A stretch of DNA of 32,791 nucleotides from an uncultured Clostridia bacterium (GTDB lineage: Bacteria; Bacillota; Clostridia; Christensenellales; Aristaeellaceae). A model generated the notes under the pieces. The model had not been told where the DNA came from. It saw only the letters and a program-made list of their open reading frames with translations, and did no database searches. Of the stretch, positions 1 through 9,384 are shown piece after piece. The DNA lies in NCBI GenBank assembly GCA_947600345.1, contig CANQGC010000002.1:1-32791 (forward strand), given 5' to 3'. Position 1 is the first letter of the stretch. Each line of letters opens with the position of its first letter. The translations under genes were made by a program, and so were the position numbers.

Positions 1-1
1 C

Positions 2-229
2 GTGCTGCTGGCCAAGCTGATGAACGTGCTCTCCGGCGGCACGATCAACCCGCTGATCGGCTCCGCGGGCGTGTCGGCGGTCCCGATGGCCGCGCGCGTG
101 TCCCAGAAGGTGGGCCAGAGCGAGGATCCCGGCAACTTCCTGCTGATGCACGCCATGGGCCCGAATGTGGCCGGCGTCATCGGCTCCGCGGTCGCGGCTG
201 GCGTGTTCATCTCGCTGTTCGCGCATTGA
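2..229 (+). CDS. oadB: Sodium-translocating decarboxylase beta subunit, C-terminal fragment
   Basis: Only the last 75 codons are present; the gene enters from the left edge of the window, so no start can be given. The visible part has the family's conserved end, including [20 protein letters not shown] and [20 protein letters not shown]. In OadB, GcdB and MmdB proteins these segments belong to the membrane core that couples decarboxylation of carboxybiotin to sodium export. The next gene encodes an OadA-type carboxyltransferase, so oxaloacetate decarboxylase is the best guess, but the tail alone cannot exclude a methylmalonyl-CoA or glutaconyl-CoA decarboxylase beta subunit. The biotin carrier and gamma subunits are not in the window and may lie upstream. 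Confidence 0.87.
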   Translation: MLLAKLMNVLSGGTINPLIGSAGVSAVPMAARVSQKVGQSEDPGNFLLMHAMGPNVAGVIGSAVAAGVFISLFAH

Positions 230-242
230 CGAACCGCTCGCG

Positions 243-287
243 CGGCGGGCTGCTCCCTGTGGCCCGCCGGGCTGCGGACGGGTTTTT
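243..287 (+). terminator. Attenuator-like pair of competing hairpins between oadB and oadA
   Basis: Two stems share one arm. An 8-bp stem pairs 243-250 with 262-269 (CGGCGGGC with GCCCGCCG, 11-nt loop). A second stem pairs 263-269 with 275-282 (CCCGCCG with CGG-A-CGGG, one bulged A, 5-nt loop) and is followed directly by five T at 283-287, as in an intrinsic terminator. The two cannot form together. The oadA ribosome site starts 14 nt after the T run. This could be a partial terminator that tunes the beta:alpha ratio, or a true attenuator; no leader peptide or ligand-binding fold was recognised. Confidence 0.55.
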
Positions 288-315
288 CCTATAGTTGATT
301 GAGGAGGAAAACATT

Positions 316-1728
316 ATGGGCAAAGTAATGATTACCGAGACCATCCTTCGCGACGCCCATCAGTCCCAGGCGGCGACGCGCATGCGCACCGAGGATATGC
401 TCCCGGCGTGCGAGGTTCTCGATAAGGTTGGATACTACTCTCTGGAGTGCTGGGGCGGCGCGACCTTCGACAGCTGCCTGCGCTTCCTGAACGAGGATCC
501 GTGGGAGCGCCTGCGCAAGCTCAAGGCGGCGCTGCCGAACACCAAGCTGCAGATGCTCTTCCGCGGCCAGAACATACTGGGCTATCGCCACTACTCCGAC
601 GACGTGGTGGACGAGTTCGTCCGCCTGTCCATCAAGAACGGCATCGACGTCATCCGCATCTTCGACGCGCTGAACGACCCCCGCAACCTGGAGGCCGCCA
701 TCAAGGCCACCAAGAAGTACGGCGGCATCTGCGAGGTCGCGATGAGCTACACCATCAGCCCGGTGCACACCGAGGAGTACTTCGTGGAGCTGGCCAAGAA
801 GCTCGAGGGCATGGGCGCGGACAACATCTGCATCAAGGACATGGCGAACCTGCTGCTGCCCTACGCGGCCTACTCGCTGGTCAAGAAGCTCAAGCAGGAG
901 CTCAAGCCCGAGACGCTGGTGCACCTGCACACCCACAACACCACCGGCACCGGCGACATGGTCAACCTGAAGGCCATCGAGGCGGGCTGCGACATCGTGG
1001 ACTGCGCGCTGTCCCCGCTGGGCAACGGCACGTCCCAGCCGGCCACCGAGGCGCTGGTCGCCACGCTGCGCGGCACCGAGTACGACACCGGCATCGACCT
1101 GAACCTGCTGACCCAGGCCACCGAGCACTTCCGCGGCGTGGCCGAGAAGCTGCAGAAGCAGGGCATCCTGGATCCGAAGGTTTTGAAGGTGGACGTCAAT
1201 ACGCTGAAGTACCAGGTGCCGGGCGGCATGCTGTCCAACCTGATCAACCAGCTCAAGCAGGCCGGCAAGTCCGACAAGCTCTACGAGGTGCTGGCGGAGG
1301 TTCCGCGCGTGCGCGAGGACTTCGGCTATCCGCCGCTGGTCACGCCGACCTCCCAGATCGTCGGCACGCAGGCCGTGATGAACGTCATCACCGGCGAGCG
1401 CTACAAGATGAACCCGAAGGAGAGCCAGGGCCTGATGCGCGGCGAGTACGGCACGCTGCCGGCCCCGGTGAACGAGGAGGTTCGCAGGAAGGTCATCGGC
1501 GACCGCAAGGTCATCACCTGCCGCCCGGTGGACGATCCGGAGTACGGCGTGAAGCATCTGGACGAGTTCCGCAAGGAGATCGGCCAGTACTACACCCAGG
1601 AGGAGGACGTGCTCAGCTACGCCCTGTTCCCGCAGGTGGCCGAGAAGTTCTTCCAGGCGCGCCAGGCTGCCCAGCTCGGACTGGACAACAGCGTGCGCGA
1701 CGCCAAGAACAACGCCATGCCGATCTGA
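316..1728 (+). CDS. oadA: Oxaloacetate decarboxylase alpha subunit / PycB-type carboxyltransferase, without biotinyl domain
   Basis: This 470-residue protein is the carboxyltransferase subunit that moves CO2 from oxaloacetate to biotin on a separate carrier. The N-terminal TIM-barrel motif TETILRDAHQS carries the metal-binding Asp. IKDMANLL holds the Lys that is carboxylated in this family, and HLHTHNTTGTG supplies the metal-binding histidines. The C-terminal part matches the conserved PYC/OADA domain. The protein ends at NNAMPI with no Ala/Pro linker and no MKM biotinylation site, so it resembles the split 5S/PycB form and needs a separate biotin carrier. The start is ATG 316, with GAGGAGG at 301-307; an in-frame TTG at 295 has no ribosome site. 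It follows oadB with an 86-nt leader containing competing hairpins. Confidence 0.92.
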   Translation: MGKVMITETILRDAHQSQAATRMRTEDMLPACEVLDKVGYYSLECWGGATFDSCLRFLNEDPWERLRKLKAALPNTKLQMLFRGQNILGYRHYSDDVVDEFVRLSIKNGIDVIRIFDALNDPRNLEAAIKATKKYGGICEVAMSYTISPVHTEEYFVELAKKLEGMGADNICIKDMANLLLPYAAYSLVKKLKQELKPETLVHLHTHNTTGTGDMVNLKAIEAGCDIVDCALSPLGNGTSQPATEALVATLRGTEYDTGIDLNLLTQATEHFRGVAEKLQKQGILDPKVLKVDVNTLKYQVPGGMLSNLINQLKQAGKSDKLYEVLAEVPRVREDFGYPPLVTPTSQIVGTQAVMNVITGERYKMNPKESQGLMRGEYGTLPAPVNEEVRRKVIGDRKVITCRPVDDPEYGVKHLDEFRKEIGQYYTQEEDVLSYALFPQVAEKFFQARQAAQLGLDNSVRDAKNNAMPI

Positions 1729-1759
1729 TCGGATCGCGTTTGTACCGCATGAATCGGAT

Positions 1760-1788
1760 GCCCGGGGCGCAAGCCTCGGGCATTTTCC
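1760..1788 (+). terminator. Intrinsic terminator of oadA
   Basis: A 9-bp stem pairs 1760-1768 (GCCCGGGGC) with 1773-1781 (GCCTCGGGC), with one G-U pair and a GCAA tetraloop. ATTTTCC follows. It lies 31 nt after the oadA stop and just before the capA promoter. Confidence 0.8.
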
Positions 1789-1792
1789 TGCG

Positions 1793-1821
1793 TTGCAAAG
1801 CGGGCGCGTTCGTGGTATAAT
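1793..1821 (+). promoter_or_regulatory. Sigma-A-type promoter of the capA-like gene
   Basis: The -35 TTGCAA (1793-1798) and -10 TATAAT (1816-1821) are separated by 17 nt. TG at 1813-1814 gives an extended -10. The ribosome site of the downstream gene begins about 20 nt further on, so the leader is short. Confidence 0.8.
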
Positions 1822-1856
1822 CGAAGCAGCAAATCCGAACCAGGGGGGAGCTTGGC

Positions 1857-3431
1857 ATGGCCACGAAGGAGAGCAGGGGTTCGAGCAAACCCAAGAGCCC
1901 GGCGGAGGGCAGGAGCCCGGGCAAGCACCGGAGCCCGAGCCCGGGCGCGAGCGCGAGCAAGCCCAAGAGCTCAAACGGGCACAAGAGCGGCGGCAAGCAC
2001 GCGAGCGCGAGCAAGGGCAGCGCGAAGAGCAGGCGCCTGCGGGAGCAGCGGCGAAAGCAGCGCATGCGCCGGCGGCTGATCCTGACGGGCGCGCTGCTGC
2101 TGTGCTGCGCGCTGGTCGTGGCGCTGGTGGTGTTCCTGTCGCACCGGTCCGGCGACAGCGACCTGCAGCGCACCGCGCAGCTGGAGCTCGAGGAAGGCGT
2201 GGAGCTGGAGCCTTCGGCCTCGGAGGAGGCGAGCGCGGAGCCCTCGCCCAGCGCGACGCCGACGCCCACGCCCACGCCTACGTTCACCCCCACGCCCACG
2301 CCGGAGCCCACCCCGGAGCCGACGCCCACGCCCGTGCCCGAGCCGGTGACGATCACGATCACCGCCACGGGGGACGTGACGCTGAGCTCCTACAAGACGC
2401 GCTATGGCACCATCAGCAACTTTGAGAAGGCCGTGGAGGAGAAGGGCTACGAATACTTCCTGGAGAACTTCGCGGACTACTTCGCCCAGGACGACCTGAC
2501 CATCGTCAACCTGGAGGGCCCGCTGACCGAGAGCGACACCAAGCGCGCGGGCCGCGTGTTCAACTTCCGAGGCAAGCCCGAGTATGTGAACATACTCACC
2601 AGCGCCAGCATAGAGGTCGCGAGCCTGGCGAACAACCACTCGCTGGATTACGGTAAGCAGGGCTTCCAGGATACCATGGACGTGCTCAAGGAGGCGGGCA
2701 TCGGCGCCAGCGGCTACGGCGTGGAGTACTTCACCGAGGTCAAGGGCATTACGGTGGGCTTCGTGGGCTTCACCGAGTGGAACTTCAAGAAGAACGCCAT
2801 ACTGAAGGCGGTGGCCGCGGCGCGGGAGAAGTGCGACCTGCTGATCGTATCCATGCACTGGGGCTCCGAGGGCTACGATACCTTTACCTCCTACAGCCTC
2901 AACATGGGCCCGAAGCTGGTGGACGCCGGCGCGGACCTGGTGATCGGCAACCATCCCCACGTGCCCGGCGCGATCCGGAAGTACAAGGGCAAGTACATCA
3001 TCCACACGCTGGGCAACTTCCTGTTCGGCGGCAACGACGAGCCCGGGCGCAAGGTGCGGCGCTGCGCGGTGTTCCGCCAGAAGTTCATCGTACAGCCGGG
3101 CGGCGCCGTGGAGGACGGCGGCATCGACATCGTGCCCGGCTGGATCAGCGGCACGATCAAGTATAACGATTTCCACCCCCTCGTCGCCAACAAGGAGGAC
3201 GGCACCGGGATACTCAACGATATGCGCAAGGCGACCCGGAGCAACATGGACTGGAGCGAAGTCGTCTGGCTGGACGACAGCTACGTCTACCAGCAGGGAA
3301 TCCTGCGCAACCCCAACCAGCAGGCGGCGAGCGCGACCGCCGCGCCGCAAGGCGCGGACCCAAACGCGGCGGCGCAGGGCACGGACGCGAACGCTCCGCC
3401 CCAGGGCGCGGACCCAAACGCGGCGGCGTGA
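1857..3431 (+). CDS. Membrane-anchored CapA/PgsA-family metallophosphoesterase-fold protein
   Basis: The protein has 524 residues. A basic Ser/Lys/Gly-rich cytoplasmic head (about 1-73) is followed by one membrane helix (about 74-94, LILTGALLLCCALVVALVVF). An acidic stretch and a Pro/Thr linker (about 130-163) then lead to a CapA domain (about 165-420), and the tail is low-complexity with repeated QGADPNAAA-like units. CapA motifs include TGDVTL, NLEGPLT, SLANNHSLDYG, MHWGSEGYD and GNHPHV, which carry the Asp, Asn and His residues expected to bind metal. Family members such as Bacillus CapA/PgsA take part in poly-gamma-glutamate assembly or export, but no capB or capC gene is adjacent, so that role is unproven here. 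The start at ATG 1857 follows AGGGGGGAG (1842-1850). The gene has its own promoter and terminator, so it is probably monocistronic. Confidence 0.88.
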   Translation: MATKESRGSSKPKSPAEGRSPGKHRSPSPGASASKPKSSNGHKSGGKHASASKGSAKSRRLREQRRKQRMRRRLILTGALLLCCALVVALVVFLSHRSGDSDLQRTAQLELEEGVELEPSASEEASAEPSPSATPTPTPTPTFTPTPTPEPTPEPTPTPVPEPVTITITATGDVTLSSYKTRYGTISNFEKAVEEKGYEYFLENFADYFAQDDLTIVNLEGPLTESDTKRAGRVFNFRGKPEYVNILTSASIEVASLANNHSLDYGKQGFQDTMDVLKEAGIGASGYGVEYFTEVKGITVGFVGFTEWNFKKNAILKAVAAAREKCDLLIVSMHWGSEGYDTFTSYSLNMGPKLVDAGADLVIGNHPHVPGAIRKYKGKYIIHTLGNFLFGGNDEPGRKVRRCAVFRQKFIVQPGGAVEDGGIDIVPGWISGTIKYNDFHPLVANKEDGTGILNDMRKATRSNMDWSEVVWLDDSYVYQQGILRNPNQQAASATAAPQGADPNAAAQGTDANAPPQGADPNAAA

Positions 3432-3435
3432 TCGG

Positions 3436-3478
3436 AATTGCACGGCGGATTCGAGCGAATCGCCGTGCAATTTGTTTC
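3436..3478 (+). terminator. Intrinsic terminator of the capA-like gene
   Basis: A long stem starts 5 nt after the stop. It pairs 3436-3447 (AATTGCACGGCG) with 3461-3472, and 3449-3453 with 3456-3460, with one bulged G and a tight loop. A T-rich stretch (TTTGTTTC) follows. Confidence 0.72.
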
Positions 3479-3500
3479 AAAATTTCGAGGAATATCACAA

Positions 3501-3563
3501 TATAATGAACAAAGGCAGAAACATGATCAAATTCGTGGAATATCAAAGAATTTTTGGTATAAT
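3501..3563 (+). promoter_or_regulatory. Promoter region of the small membrane protein and glnS
   Basis: Two -10 candidates lie in this AT-rich gap. TATAAT at 3558-3563 has TG at 3555-3556 (extended -10) but a poor -35. TATAAT at 3501-3506 also lacks a good -35. The nearer one is preferred: it leaves a leader of roughly 30 nt and follows the capA terminator. No terminator or clear promoter separates the small gene from glnS, so this region may drive both. Confidence 0.55.
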
Positions 3564-3602
3564 AATAAGAAAGGTTTTCATGATGGAGGATTTCGTGGTC
3601 CC

Positions 3603-3947
3603 ATGAGTACGAAGCGAAGGAAGGCACAGTATGGCAACTACAGCCGCCGCGACCAGCGGCGGGTCATGAGCGGTGTGACGATGCTGTTCGCGCTTTGCGT
3701 GGCGCTGATCGCGATGATGGCGGTGGTCAACCGCCTGCCCATCGGCAGCCGCTACACCTACACGGAGGCCAGCGACATGTGGATCCTGGAGGGCGGAGAT
3801 ATGGCGATTGCCGCGCCCGAGGTGATCCTCTACTCCGCGGCGCCGGAGGTCACGCCCACCGCGACGCCGTCGCCCACCCCCGAACCGAGCCCGACGCCCG
3901 TGACGGTGCCCGCGCAGCCGCTGGCGGTCGACGCCCGCATCGCGTAG
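3603..3947 (+). CDS. Small single-pass membrane protein with Pro/Thr-rich external linker, unknown function
   Basis: This 114-residue protein is not one I recognise. A basic head (MSTKRRKAQYGNYSRRDQRR) is followed by one membrane helix (about 23-43, SGVTMLFALCVALIAMMAVV), a short region, and a Thr/Pro linker rich in TP and SP pairs (about 84-105). It ends soon after the linker with no folded domain, so it looks like an anchor and stalk only. The linker style matches the CapA-like protein upstream. ATG 3603 is the only ATG in frame near the promoter; GGAGGA at 3585-3590 lies 12 nt upstream, slightly far. The next gene, glnS, begins 54 nt downstream, and co-transcription is likely. Confidence 0.6.
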   Translation: MSTKRRKAQYGNYSRRDQRRVMSGVTMLFALCVALIAMMAVVNRLPIGSRYTYTEASDMWILEGGDMAIAAPEVILYSAAPEVTPTATPSPTPEPSPTPVTVPAQPLAVDARIA

Positions 3948-3988
3948 GCGCTTGGAGGGAAAACCCGGAACGAAAAATTGAAAGGCAA

Positions 3989-3995
3989 AGAAGGA
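3989..3995 (+). promoter_or_regulatory. Ribosome binding site that sets the glnS start
   Basis: AGAAGGA lies 6 nt before ATG 4002. The in-frame TTG at 3978 has no such site; its nearest purine run, GGAGGG at 3955-3960, is 17 nt away. E. coli GlnRS also begins MSE and then aligns directly. Confidence 0.7.
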
Positions 3996-4001
3996 TACGA
4001 G

Positions 4002-5717
<1,716 letters not shown>

Positions 5718-5722
5718 ATCCA

Positions 5723-5756
5723 CGGCGAGAAGGCGGAGGCCTTCTCGCTGTTTTTT
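5723..5756 (+). terminator. Strong intrinsic terminator between glnS and the BspA-like gene
   Basis: An 11-bp stem runs from C5723 to G5733 paired with C5740 to G5750, including one G-U pair, with loop CGGAGG. TTTTTT follows at 5751-5756. It begins 5 nt after the glnS stop and ends 3 nt before the ribosome site of the next gene, leaving no room for a promoter between them. Confidence 0.9.
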
Positions 5757-5771
5757 GAATGGAGGATGAGG

Positions 5772-8700
5772 ATGTTGAAGCACCGCGCATGGAGGGGCAT
5801 CGTGCTGCTCCTGTTGATCGTGCTGATCGGGGGTGCGCTTCCGATCAGTGCGCTGGCGGGCGCGAGCGACGGGGAGTTCGAGCTTCGCGCACCGGAAATT
5901 GATCTCTACAAGGAGAAGCTGGGCGTGCCGGAGAACGTGCTGATCTCCGATTACGACTGCGACCGCTACAATCCCTGGTCGGGCGAGGAGACCTTCAACA
6001 TCGTGCTCTACTCGGGCGGCCAGAAGGTCTGCGCGGCAAAGATACGCGCGGAGGACGATACGCCCATCGAGAACATCGAAACCTACCAGGACTTGCTCGC
6101 GGCGGGCGAAATCGACGAATCGCGCCTGGAATACAGTGATTTCAGCTACGACGGGTCGGATTATGGCGGGTCGGATTACGGCGAGTCCGATTACGATGGG
6201 TTCGATTACGACGGGTCGGATTACGAAGAGTCCAGTTACGATGGTTCGGATTCCGCCGAGAGCAGCCATGCGTACGTACATGATGCGCTCGAAGCGGCGC
6301 TCGAGGCATCGGAGGAGACGCCCGGGATGCTGATGAGCGTAGCCGAGGACTATTTCGATGAGCGCAGGCCGCGCTTGCTGGGCCCGCTGTTCGAGAATAG
6401 CAATGAGATTCGCTGCGTGGAGTTTGTGTCGAGCCTGCGCCAGGCGCCCTCGGAGGCGTGGGATGTATCCGCGCTGGAGGACGGCAGCGTGCTGGCCTGG
6501 GCGGAGCAACAGGGGGACGGGTGCACGCTCTACATCGGGGCGGAGGGCGGCGTCAAGGCCAATCCGAACAGCGCGGATCTGTTCGAGTTCCTCCCGAGCC
6601 TTGAGGAGGTCCGCTTCAATGGAAGCTTCGATACCTCGCGCGTGATCGACATGACGGAGATGTTTGCCAACTGCAATATGCTGACTTCGCTGGATCTGAG
6701 CAGCTTCGATACCTCGTCGGTGATCAGCATGAACTACATGTTCGGCTGCTGCTACGCGCTGCGCGAGCTCAATTTGGATGGATTCGATACCTCGAGCGTC
6801 CGGGATATGGCGTTCATGTTTGAAAGCTGCTGCGCGCTGAACGCGCTGGATCTGACGAGTTTTGACACCTCGCAGGTCGGGAACATGTCGTACATGTTTT
6901 CCAATTGCAGCGTAAGCAAATTGGATTTGACGAGCTTTGATACATCCAGCGTCATTGAAATGGACATGATGTTTATCGGATGCGTAGATTTGCAGTCTAT
7001 TCTTGTGTCGGACAGCTTCGTCCTCGCGCCGAAGCGAATCGCCATGATGGAGGACTGCGGCGTGCGGAACGTGACCTACGTCGATTCGAAGGGCGCGGAA
7101 GCCACGCTTCCCTGGTTTCAGGAATCCTCCGAGTCCGGGCCGGACAAGGGCGTGCTGAAGTCGTTTAGCGGCGCGGGAATGACGCCCGCGGTAAGTTATT
7201 TGGACAAGGAGGATGTGGGGGAGATTCACTTCCTGTCGGATACCTTCGATGCGCCGCCAGATGCCGAGGATTTCTCGGAGGAGGGCGACTGGAGCGTGCT
7301 CGCCTGGGTCGAGGCCCTGGACACGGAGCTGGAGGAGGGAAACTTCGCCCTCTACATCGCCGCGAACGGGGGCGTCAAGGCCAACATGGACAGCTACGGC
7401 CTGTTCGTGGACTACGTGAATCTGCGCGCGCTGGACTTCAACGACAGCTTTGATACCTCCGCGGTCAAGAGCATGGACAACATGTTCTCCGGCTGCGGCA
7501 AGCTGGCCGCGCTCGACCTGAGCGGCTTCGATACTGGCAATGTGGTCGCCATGCGGGAGATGTTCAAGGGATGCGCGTCGCTGACCGAGCTTGATCTGAG
7601 CAACTTCGACAGCTCGAAGGTCTTCGATATGACCGGCATGTTTGAGGGCTGCTCGAAGCTGACGAAGCTGAACCTCTCCGGGCTGGACACCTCCAGGGTC
7701 GAGCACATGAGCAGCATGTTCGACGGCTGCTACAATCTGGCCGCGCTGGACGTGGGGGACTTCGACACGAGAAGCGTGCAGGACATGGAGGCGATGTTCT
7801 GCGGCTGCAATTCGCTGACGGAGCTGGATGTGAGCGGCTTCGATTGCTCGAATGTGTACACCATGAAGGGCATGTTCTCGATGAGCGACGGGCTGAGGCG
7901 CGTGCGGCTGGGGAAGCTCAACACCGGAAGCGTAGAGGATATGTCGGAGATGTTCCAATACTGCGAGCAGCTGACGGATATCGATCTGAGCGGGCTGGAT
8001 ATGCGCAGCGTGGAGACGACGTACAGCATGTTCCGGGAGTGCACCTCGCTGGCCCGGGCGAACTTGCGCGGGCTCGACATGGGCAGCGCGCGGAACATGA
8101 ACGGCATGTTCTACGGTTGCAGCGCGCTGAAGTCGGTCGATTTGCGCGGCGTCGATACCTCGGGCGCGACCGATATGGCCGAAATGTTCTATGGATGCGA
8201 ATCGCTGACCAGCCTGGATTTGAAGGACTTCAATACCCTCCGCGTGCAGGATATGAGCAATATGTTCATCGGCTGCGAATCGCTCAGGGAGATCCGGGGC
8301 CGCAAGAACCTTGCGCTCCTGGGATGCACGGAGGGCATGTTCGAATACTGCGGAACGGATCACATCACCTACCCGGCGAATTCGAAGCCCGCCGATCCCC
8401 GAACGCTGCGCGGCGGCGTGATGCTGGGCGGCGGAAGCGATGCGTCGCCCCACGGGATCTACAGCTTCTTTGAAAACGCCGATTTCAGCGACCTGGAGTT
8501 CATCGGCTACCCCAGACCTGAGCGTATAGACATCACGGCGATCTATTTCCACGATACGCTGAACGAAATGACGACGTTCAACTTCGACCTGTCCGCGGCG
8601 CGCGACGGAAGCGTCCGCGGCTGGCTGGATATCCCGAGCGAAAGTGCCACGAGCTATGCGCTCCACATCGGCTCGACGGGCCGGGTCGTGGCGAGTCCGA

Positions 8701-9299
8701 ACTGCTTTGCGCTGTTCGCCCACTCCACCTTCCTCACGCGGGTGGTTTTCAACGGATGCTTCGATACCTCCCAGGTGGAGGATATGAGCTACATGTTTTA
8801 TAACTGCATGCGGATGGAGAGCGTGGATATCGAGAGCCTGGACTGCTCCTCGGTTCGAAATATGCGGTACATGTTTGCCATGGACTTCATGCTGCGGTCG
8901 CTGGATGTGAGCGGTTTGGACACCCGGAAGGTGACGAATATGTCCCACATGTTCGAGGGCTGCATGTCGCTGTCAAATCTGAAGCTTCGGCCTATGGATG
9001 CGGAGGGGAACGTGGCCGGAGGCGCGTTCAATGCGATCATCAAGGCGATTCCTCTGATTTCGCATGGGTTCGATACTTCGAACGTGACGGACTTCAGCTA
9101 CATGTTCACGGCCTGCAGGTCGTTCGTCGCGCTGGATCTGCGGGACTTCGATACTTCAAAGGCGCGCAGCATGGAGGAGATGTTCAGCTACTGCGATCAT
9201 CTCGAGCGCATTTTCGTGCCGGACGGCTTCCTGCCCGACGGCGTCGAGACGAACCGCATGTTCCATGAGTGCAAGACGCAGGAGTTGATTTACCCCTGA
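5772..9299 (+). CDS. Secreted BspA-like repeat protein (DUF285-type FDTS...MF..C repeats)
   Basis: This 1175-residue protein has a signal peptide (about 1-28, ending near ISALAG), an N-terminal region, an acidic pentapeptide repeat (124-160), and three cassettes. Each cassette opens with a header containing DGSVLAW-like, LYIGAEGGVKAN-like and LF motifs (near 230, 503 and 936). Repeats of the form FDTSxVxxMxxMFxxCxxLxxLDLS then follow; I count about 5, 11 and 5 copies. This is the BspA-like/DUF285 leucine-rich family of surface proteins, often implicated in adhesion. I see no LPXTG motif or other cell-wall anchor; the chain ends at QELIYP. ATG 5772 is chosen because TGGAGG (5760-5765) is 6 nt upstream; ATG 5766 abuts that site. 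Transcription must read through the glnS terminator or start inside glnS. Confidence 0.88.
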   Translation: MLKHRAWRGIVLLLLIVLIGGALPISALAGASDGEFELRAPEIDLYKEKLGVPENVLISDYDCDRYNPWSGEETFNIVLYSGGQKVCAAKIRAEDDTPIENIETYQDLLAAGEIDESRLEYSDFSYDGSDYGGSDYGESDYDGFDYDGSDYEESSYDGSDSAESSHAYVHDALEAALEASEETPGMLMSVAEDYFDERRPRLLGPLFENSNEIRCVEFVSSLRQAPSEAWDVSALEDGSVLAWAEQQGDGCTLYIGAEGGVKANPNSADLFEFLPSLEEVRFNGSFDTSRVIDMTEMFANCNMLTSLDLSSFDTSSVISMNYMFGCCYALRELNLDGFDTSSVRDMAFMFESCCALNALDLTSFDTSQVGNMSYMFSNCSVSKLDLTSFDTSSVIEMDMMFIGCVDLQSILVSDSFVLAPKRIAMMEDCGVRNVTYVDSKGAEATLPWFQESSESGPDKGVLKSFSGAGMTPAVSYLDKEDVGEIHFLSDTFDAPPDAEDFSEEGDWSVLAWVEALDTELEEGNFALYIAANGGVKANMDSYGLFVDYVNLRALDFNDSFDTSAVKSMDNMFSGCGKLAALDLSGFDTGNVVAMREMFKGCASLTELDLSNFDSSKVFDMTGMFEGCSKLTKLNLSGLDTSRVEHMSSMFDGCYNLAALDVGDFDTRSVQDMEAMFCGCNSLTELDVSGFDCSNVYTMKGMFSMSDGLRRVRLGKLNTGSVEDMSEMFQYCEQLTDIDLSGLDMRSVETTYSMFRECTSLARANLRGLDMGSARNMNGMFYGCSALKSVDLRGVDTSGATDMAEMFYGCESLTSLDLKDFNTLRVQDMSNMFIGCESLREIRGRKNLALLGCTEGMFEYCGTDHITYPANSKPADPRTLRGGVMLGGGSDASPHGIYSFFENADFSDLEFIGYPRPERIDITAIYFHDTLNEMTTFNFDLSAARDGSVRGWLDIPSESATSYALHIGSTGRVVASPNCFALFAHSTFLTRVVFNGCFDTSQVEDMSYMFYNCMRMESVDIESLDCSSVRNMRYMFAMDFMLRSLDVSGLDTRKVTNMSHMFEGCMSLSNLKLRPMDAEGNVAGGAFNAIIKAIPLISHGFDTSNVTDFSYMFTACRSFVALDLRDFDTSKARSMEEMFSYCDHLERIFVPDGFLPDGVETNRMFHECKTQELIYP
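6141..6251 (+). repeat. 15-bp tandem repeat encoding an acidic (S/F)DYDG pentapeptide array
   Basis: Seven in-frame 15-bp units plus a partial one encode FSYDG, SDYGG, SDYGE, SDYDG, FDYDG, SDYEE, SSYDG and SD. The array adds a strongly acidic, Tyr-rich flexible stretch to the BspA-like protein before its first cassette. Unit length keeps the frame if copy number changes. Confidence 0.85.
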
Positions 9300-9338
9300 T
9301 GCCGGAATTCAATCCGGAGCGCGTTCCTGCGGGACGGC

Positions 9339-9372
9339 AAAGGGCGGAGGCGCGATCGCGCCCCCGCCCTTT
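9339..9372. terminator. Bidirectional hairpin between the convergent BspA-like and prs genes
   Basis: AAAGGGCGG (9339-9347) pairs with CCGCCCTTT (9364-9372), and GGCGCG/CGCGCC forms an inner stem. Short A and T ends flank the stem, so it can act as a terminator for either strand, but neither T run is long. Confidence 0.6.
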
Positions 9373-9384
9373 GTGCGGTAAGGT

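Noticed and set aside
289-1974. A 561-codon minus-strand open frame across oadA.
   Set aside because: It is an antisense shadow: it reads through the oadA terminator and capA promoter and has no family match.
3948-4001. A possible T-box or other tRNA-sensing leader before glnS.
   Set aside because: Only 54 nt separate the genes. There is no specifier stem, no T-box sequence and no terminator there.
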